Source: CAZFAT01 sp964517075 (GTDB lineage: Bacteria; Acidobacteriota; Vicinamibacteria; Vicinamibacterales; SCN-69-37). Taken from it: DNA of 10,284 nucleotides. Shown here piece by piece: positions 6,940 to 10,284 of this stretch. The notes below the pieces were generated by a model, which worked only from the letters and a program-made list of their open reading frames with translations, did not search any database and was not told the DNA's origin. The DNA lies in the NCBI GenBank assembly GCA_964517075.1, contig CAZFAT010000241.1:1-10284 (forward strand), read 5' to 3'. Each line of letters opens with the position of its first letter. The stretch's first letter is position 1. A program made the translations under genes and the position numbers.

Positions 6940-8555
6940 TGGCCGCCGCGCCCTCTCCGGCCTGATGGCGGCGGCTCCGCCTGAGGCGGAGCGACCAGCA
7001 GGTTCCTTCCCGACAGGCTGGACCGGATCGACGCGTCGAGACCGGCGATGTCGTGCAGGGTCATCCCCGTGAATACATTTTCAGACCATTCAGGCGTGGC
7101 GCCGGTTTCAATCAGGAGGGCCGGCGACAGCACGTCGGACGAGGCGTTCCTGGTGAACATGTTGTGCGTGATGCGCGGCGTCGCTGCCGTTCTGACCAGC
7201 AGGCCGGCGCCCGGGTTGTCGTGGACGTAGCTCCCCGACAGGACGAGCCCTTCGCCGGGCCCGAGATCCACGGCCGACGTGACCGCGCCGCTGATCTCGA
7301 GGTCCATGAAACGCACGGCCGCGTCGCGCGTGATGACACCCACGCCCAGCGGCGAGGCGGCATCCCCCGTGATGCGGAACCCGTTCAGTTCGGCGTTGGC
7401 CACCCCGGCTGCCACGACCGCGGCATCGCTCTCCGAGGCGCCCGGCGGCAGGCGAATCGTCGCGCCGCGTGGGACGCGACTCAGCACCCGGATGCCGTCG
7501 CGCAAGGTCAGACGCTCGCGGTACTCGCCAGGCTCGACCACGATGGTCGTACCAGGCAGGGCGTCGGCCATCGCGTCCATGATCGACTCGCCGGGCCGCA
7601 CGACCACGACGCCGGCCGGCGACACACCAGTCATGCCGATCACCCTCGGCCATCCCCACCCCTGCCCGGCGACGATCAGGCCGGCCGCCAGCCCAGCGAC
7701 GGCCGCCATCGCCATACCGGCCACGACACGGCCTCGTCCGCTCGCGCGTCGGACGGCATCGCCGGCTCCTCCGCCGGCGGCGACGGCACCGATCGGGCTC
7801 GCGGACCGCTCCACGTAAACCGCGGTGATGTTGTCCTTGCCCCCCGCCTCGTTGGCGGCGGCGATCAGCGCGTGCACCACGCGATCGGGCGCACCGGCGT
7901 GCCCGGCGGCGATCCGCCGGATCGTCTCGGAGGGCACCAGGTCGGTCAGCCCGTCGCTGCAGAGCAGCAGTGCGGCGGCCGGCGGCAAATCCAGGTCGGC
8001 GACGTACACGAACCCGGGATCCGACGCGTCGTGCGGTTCGGACCCGACATCGCGATAGACCTCGTTGCGCCGCGGGTGGCGCATAGCCTCCAACTCCGAC
8101 ATCTCGTCGGCGTCCTCGCGTTCGCCGACCGGCGAGTGATCGGGCGTCATCTTCTCGATACGGCCATCGCCCAGCCGGTACAGACGCGAATCGCCCACGT
8201 GCCCGACAAACGCCCGGTCTCCGTCCACCACCACGGCCGTAGTCACGCAGGCCATGCCCGTCCAGTCGGGACGCGAGGCCGCCAGGCGGTGCACCTCGTT
8301 GTTGGCAATCGTGATGGCTTCGCGGAGCCGGTCGGAGATGGTGCCGGTCTGTCGCTCGAGGCGCTCGGTCATCGCGGCAATGGCGGTGTCGGCGGCCTTG
8401 TCACCTGCGGCGTGTCCGCCCATGCCGTCGACGACGATGAAAATGCCGCGGGGGATGTCGATGTGGAACCGATCCTCGTTCACCTGCCGCCGGCGCCCGA
8501 CGTCGGTGGCGCCGAAGGCGCGCAGCGAGGCTGGTGCGAACGCGACCGGCGTCAT
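6936..8555 (-). CDS. PP2C-type Ser/Thr phosphatase, membrane anchored, with C-terminal beta-helix domain
   Basis: The protein has 539 residues. The ATG at 8555 is preferred over the in-frame GTG at 8570 because GGAAGGAG lies just upstream and the ATG overlaps the stop of the small upstream ORF (ATGA). Residues 12-250 are a PP2C/PstP-like metal-dependent phosphatase: N26-E-D28, V-D43-G44-M-G-G-H, G121-D-S-R, D139-H-S, S200-D201-G and G239-K-D241-N. The metal ligands Asp43, Asp201 and Asp241 are present, so it should be active. A Gly/Ala-rich linker leads to a membrane helix (about 276-297). Residues about 315-520 look like a right-handed parallel beta-helix (NosD/DUF1565 type): GTTIVVEPGEYRERLTLRDG followed by repeated short strand rungs such as LNGFRITGD, VRFMDLEISGA and ITHNMFTRN. 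This part would be extracytoplasmic. It should dephosphorylate the neighbouring kinase and its substrates. The phosphatase call is secure; the beta-helix is by repeat pattern; its ligand is unknown, polysaccharide or peptidoglycan being a guess. Confidence 0.94.
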   Translation of the reverse strand: MTPVAFAPASLRAFGATDVGRRRQVNEDRFHIDIPRGIFIVVDGMGGHAAGDKAADTAIAAMTERLERQTGTISDRLREAITIANNEVHRLAASRPDWTGMACVTTAVVVDGDRAFVGHVGDSRLYRLGDGRIEKMTPDHSPVGEREDADEMSELEAMRHPRRNEVYRDVGSEPHDASDPGFVYVADLDLPPAAALLLCSDGLTDLVPSETIRRIAAGHAGAPDRVVHALIAAANEAGGKDNITAVYVERSASPIGAVAAGGGAGDAVRRASGRGRVVAGMAMAAVAGLAAGLIVAGQGWGWPRVIGMTGVSPAGVVVVRPGESIMDAMADALPGTTIVVEPGEYRERLTLRDGIRVLSRVPRGATIRLPPGASESDAAVVAAGVANAELNGFRITGDAASPLGVGVITRDAAVRFMDLEISGAVTSAVDLGPGEGLVLSGSYVHDNPGAGLLVRTAATPRITHNMFTRNASSDVLSPALLIETGATPEWSENVFTGMTLHDIAGLDASIRSSLSGRNLLVAPPQAEPPPSGRRGRGGQ

Positions 8556-8647
8556 CCCCGCTCCTTCCACGCCGCCCAGGCGAGGAGCGCCGCGGTGCCG
8601 GCCAGCGCTGCCAGCAGCGCGAGCCGGGCCCAGAGCAGCAGCGTCAC
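8552..8647 (-). CDS. 31-residue single-pass membrane peptide between FHA protein and phosphatase
   Basis: A GTG at 8647 opens a 31-codon frame ending in TGA at 8552. The GTG overlaps the stop of the upstream FHA gene (GTGA), and its stop overlaps the ATG of the phosphatase (ATGA), so it exactly fills the 88 bases that would otherwise separate two genes in an operon where all others overlap. GAGG sits five bases before the GTG. The peptide begins MTLLLWARLALLAALAG, has Trp6, Trp24 and Trp27, and ends KERG. That is one hydrophobic helix of about 20 residues with a basic C-terminal end. In mycobacteria this slot between fhaA and pstP is held by fhaB, whose product begins with a membrane helix before its FHA domain; this peptide could be a stand-alone counterpart of that helix (speculation). 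The perfect fit to both overlaps is the main evidence that it is translated. Confidence 0.62.
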   Translation of the reverse strand: MTLLLWARLALLAALAGTAALLAWAAWKERG

Positions 8648-9489
8648 TGCAGCCTCGCGTAGTCGAGGAAGATTCTGCCGGCCAGACCGATCCGCGCGCG
8701 CGGCGGCAGAGCGGCCTCGGCGCCGTTCTCCCGCTTGCCGCCGTCGCCGTCCTCGTAGCCCTTCGGCACCGGCTGACCGTCGATGGTCGTGCCGTGTGTA
8801 CTGAGGTCGATCAGGAAGCAGGCGCCCGTCGCGACGTCCCGGCGAATGCGCGCGTGCTCGCGCGACACCTCGTCCGACGTGGTGACGCGAACGTCCACGG
8901 GGAACCTCAGGCCGCCCCGGCCGATGCTGGTGGACTCGCGCACGAGATGGTGGCGCTGCGGCCCGCGCTGGTCCTCGTAGACGAGCTCAGCGAAACCCGC
9001 CGCCACGGCGCCCGTCGCCGGCGCGGCCGGCCGCTCCTCGCGGATGGGGGCGTTGGTCGACCCGTGGATGGTCGTCACGCGCCGGGTGCGCTCGCCCGCC
9101 CCAAGCTCCGGCATGGGCGGCACGACGAGCTCTGACTGCACCAGGATGTCCTGCTCGTCCTGCAACTCATCGTCGAGGTCCGGGAGGAACTCGACGTGCC
9201 ACTCGGCATCGGCATTCTCGAGCGGACGCGGGCGGCCGAAGAGCCGGGCCAGCGTGCGACGAGGCCGCGACCGGCGATCCAGGCGCGCGAGTTCCTCGTT
9301 CAAGGCGCGGATGGTCTCGGCGCGCAGGCGCGGGAACAGGCCCTGCAGCCGTTCGTATTCCGCCGACGAGAGATACACGGTGTACCGGCTCGGCGCGATC
9401 GTCGAATAGCGCAGCTCTTCGAGGTTCGCGCGCATGTTCTGCACGATGGCCTCGATCAAGTCACCGGCCGGCCGGCGCGTCCTGGGCAT
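8644..9489 (-). CDS. DUF3662-like / FHA domain protein, FhaA-like (first gene of operon)
   Basis: The protein has 281 residues. The ATG at 9489 is the first possible start, because a TAG lies in frame two codons upstream (9493-9495); no strong Shine-Dalgarno sequence is visible. Residues 10-75 resemble the DUF3662 N-terminal domain of FhaA: DLIEAIVQNMRANLEELRY, then APSRYTVYLSSAEYERL, the latter matching the pattern of FhaA (LAPNxYxxxL...F/YEKL). A basic stretch (RRSRPRRTLARLFGRPRP, 72-89), an acidic stretch (DLDDELQDEQD, 104-114) and a linker containing T135-R-R-V follow. Residues 166-280 are an FHA domain with G190-R191, S209-R-E-H212 and STHGT (230-234, His where Asn is usual). In actinobacteria FhaA is phosphorylated by PknB and binds the lipid II flippase MurJ; here the TRRV site in the linker suggests that it too is a kinase substrate. 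Leading position in the operon. Confidence 0.9.
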   Translation of the reverse strand: MPRTRRPAGDLIEAIVQNMRANLEELRYSTIAPSRYTVYLSSAEYERLQGLFPRLRAETIRALNEELARLDRRSRPRRTLARLFGRPRPLENADAEWHVEFLPDLDDELQDEQDILVQSELVVPPMPELGAGERTRRVTTIHGSTNAPIREERPAAPATGAVAAGFAELVYEDQRGPQRHHLVRESTSIGRGGLRFPVDVRVTTSDEVSREHARIRRDVATGACFLIDLSTHGTTIDGQPVPKGYEDGDGGKRENGAEAALPPRARIGLAGRIFLDYARLQ

Positions 9490-9573
9490 CAGCTACCATG
9501 GCAACTATCACCCAGGCATGCCGAATCAGTTTCAAGGAAATTTCAAGGTTTTCATCATCTGGGGCGGCGGGCG
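9490..9573. promoter_or_regulatory. Divergent intergenic region, presumed promoters for operon and wHTH-FHA regulator
   Basis: This 84-bp gap separates the divergent starts at 9489 (-) and 9574 (+) and must hold both promoters unless transcripts begin inside coding sequence. It is distinctly more AT-rich between 9523 and 9560 than anything else nearby. On the minus strand there are two TTGAAA elements (9546-9541 and 9535-9530) that could serve as -35 boxes, but no convincing TATAAT-like box at 16-18 bp; a weak GATAGT lies about 20 bp downstream of the second. Palindromes GGCATGCC (9515-9522) and CCATGG are short. I cannot fix transcription starts. Confidence 0.55.
9530..9548 (+). promoter_or_regulatory. 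Candidate operator: TTTCAAGG direct repeat at 11-bp spacing
   Basis: TTTCAAGG occurs at 9530-9537 and again at 9541-9548, separated by AAA, so the repeat period is 11 bp, about one helical turn. A partial third TTTCA starts at 9550. OmpR/PhoB-type winged-helix proteins bind as head-to-tail dimers to direct repeats with this spacing (the Pho box has an 11-bp unit). The adjacent gene encodes such a DNA-binding domain, so autoregulation and control of the operon are plausible. The repeat is read directly; binding is inferred. Confidence 0.5.
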
Positions 9574-10257
9574 GTGACCGTGCGTTTCGGCCCGTTCACG
9601 CTCGATACCGCCGCGCGTCAGATCACGCGCGAGGGTCGCGAGGTGCGGCTCCCGCCGAAGGCGTTCGACCTGCTCGTCTTTCTCATCGAACGACGACCCT
9701 CCGTGGTGGACAAGGCCACGCTGCGCGAGCGGCTGTGGCCGGACACGCACGTCGTCGACGCCAGCTTGAGCAATCTGGTAGCGGAGATCCGCGCCCTCAC
9801 CGGTGGGGACGCGGTGCCGCTGGTGCGCACCGTGCACGGAGTGGGCTACGCGTTCGGGCCCGAGGTCGAGGAGCTCCCCGAGCCGGCCGCAGGCCACGCG
9901 CCGGATCGCGCGCCCTGCTGGGTCGTGTGGCGGGATCGCGTGCTGCCACTCGCGCCCGGCGAGAACCTCGTGGGCCGGGATCGCGCCTGCGCGGTGTGGA
10001 TCGACGAGAGTGGCGTGTCGCGCCGGCACGCGCGCATCCGCGTGCCCGCCGTCGATCCCGACGGCGCGGCCGGCGTGACGATTGAGGACTTGAACAGCAC
10101 CAACGGCACGTTCCTGCGCGGCCGCGCCGTCACCGCCGCTGCGCCACTGGCCCACGGCGACAAGCTGCGGATTGGACCCGAGGTGCTGGTCTTCCGATCC
10201 CGTGCCTTCACGGACGCTCCGACAAAGCGCGTGCGGCGGGCGCGGCGCGGGGACTGA
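9574..10257 (+). CDS. Winged-helix (OmpR/PhoB-type) - FHA transcriptional regulator
   Basis: The protein has 227 residues. I use the GTG at 9574; a second in-frame GTG at 9580 is possible, and the frame remains open upstream only as an antisense shadow of the FHA gene. Residues 1-96 are a trans_reg_C winged helix: RFGPFTLD, LPPKAFDLLVFLIER, RERLWPDTHVVDASLSNLVAEIR as recognition region, and the signature VRTVHGVGYAF. A short Pro/Ala linker leads to a canonical FHA domain (114-209) with G134-R, S149-R-R-H152 and LNSTNGTF (173-180), the most conserved of the three FHA domains here. The C-terminal tail holds PT217KRV followed by Arg-rich residues. There is no receiver or AfsR/BTAD domain and no membrane segment. 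The closest known concept is mycobacterial EmbR (winged helix, BTAD, FHA), controlled by Ser/Thr kinases. It probably senses phosphothreonine on the neighbouring kinase or FHA proteins and regulates transcription; autophosphorylation-like docking of its own tail is possible. Confidence 0.92.
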   Translation: MTVRFGPFTLDTAARQITREGREVRLPPKAFDLLVFLIERRPSVVDKATLRERLWPDTHVVDASLSNLVAEIRALTGGDAVPLVRTVHGVGYAFGPEVEELPEPAAGHAPDRAPCWVVWRDRVLPLAPGENLVGRDRACAVWIDESGVSRRHARIRVPAVDPDGAAGVTIEDLNSTNGTFLRGRAVTAAAPLAHGDKLRIGPEVLVFRSRAFTDAPTKRVRRARRGD

Positions 10258-10284
10258 CACCCCTCACCGACGTGCGGCAATCGC

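Noticed and set aside
7053..8804. A 583-codon plus-strand open frame across the phosphatase gene
   Set aside because: Low-complexity Arg/His/Gly/Asp translation without domains; it runs across two genes and their overlap on the opposite strand, so it is a GC-composition shadow.
9461..9499. A 12-codon minus-strand leader ORF overlapping the start of the first FHA gene
   Set aside because: The ATG at 9499 to TGA at 9461 exists, but it has no clear ribosome-binding site, no attenuator-like codon bias, and is short enough to occur by chance.
9481..9516. Inverted repeat CCTGGG...CCCAGG near the operon start
   Set aside because: Six-base arms with a 24-base loop, one arm inside the coding sequence; not convincing as an operator or hairpin.
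1..10284. CRISPR arrays, tRNA/rRNA genes, insertion sequences or phage genes
   Set aside because: No regularly spaced repeats, no RNA gene signatures and no transposase or integrase motifs were seen; the window is almost fully coding.

Overview
This window is GC-rich (visibly about 70%), contains no RNA genes and carries a dense block of cell-envelope signalling genes. The partial gene at the left edge encodes a Gly/Pro-rich carboxypeptidase-regulatory-like surface protein of a type abundant in Acidobacteriota. Together with base composition and the chimeric domain architectures this suggests a Vicinamibacteria-like acidobacterium; that assignment is inference, not something the window proves.

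Layout: (a) about 3-785, + strand, the 3' end of a beta-rich secreted or surface protein. (b) 813-9489, - strand, six genes in which every junction overlaps by 1 or 4 bases: DUF3662-like/FHA protein -> 31-residue membrane peptide -> PP2C phosphatase with a membrane anchor and beta-helix ectodomain -> Hanks-type Ser/Thr kinase with a membrane anchor and TPR-like ectodomain -> one polypeptide joining a SEDS (RodA/FtsW) glycosyltransferase to a class B penicillin-binding transpeptidase -> a second DUF3662-like/FHA protein. (c) 9490-9573, a short divergent intergenic region with an 11-bp-period direct repeat. (d) 9574-10257, + strand, a divergently transcribed regulator with an OmpR/PhoB-type winged helix joined to an FHA domain.

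How it fits together: the content and order resemble the actinobacterial fhaA-fhaB-pstP-rodA-pbpA-pknA-pknB cluster, which couples Ser/Thr phosphorylation to peptidoglycan synthesis. Here it appears in a remodelled form: rodA and pbpA are fused, the kinase has no PASTA repeats, the phosphatase has gained an extracytoplasmic domain, fhaB is replaced by or reduced to a tiny membrane peptide, and a phosphothreonine-reading (FHA) DNA-binding protein sits next door. A short T-[RK]-R-[VF] motif, usually with acidic residues upstream, recurs in the kinase linker and activation loop, in the first FHA protein and at the C terminus of the FHA regulator. I infer a circuit in which kinase and phosphatase set the phosphorylation of TRRV-like sites, FHA proteins read them and control the SEDS-PBP elongation enzyme, and the wHTH-FHA regulator passes the state to transcription, possibly of this operon itself. 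Only the architecture and motifs are read directly; the circuit is a hypothesis.
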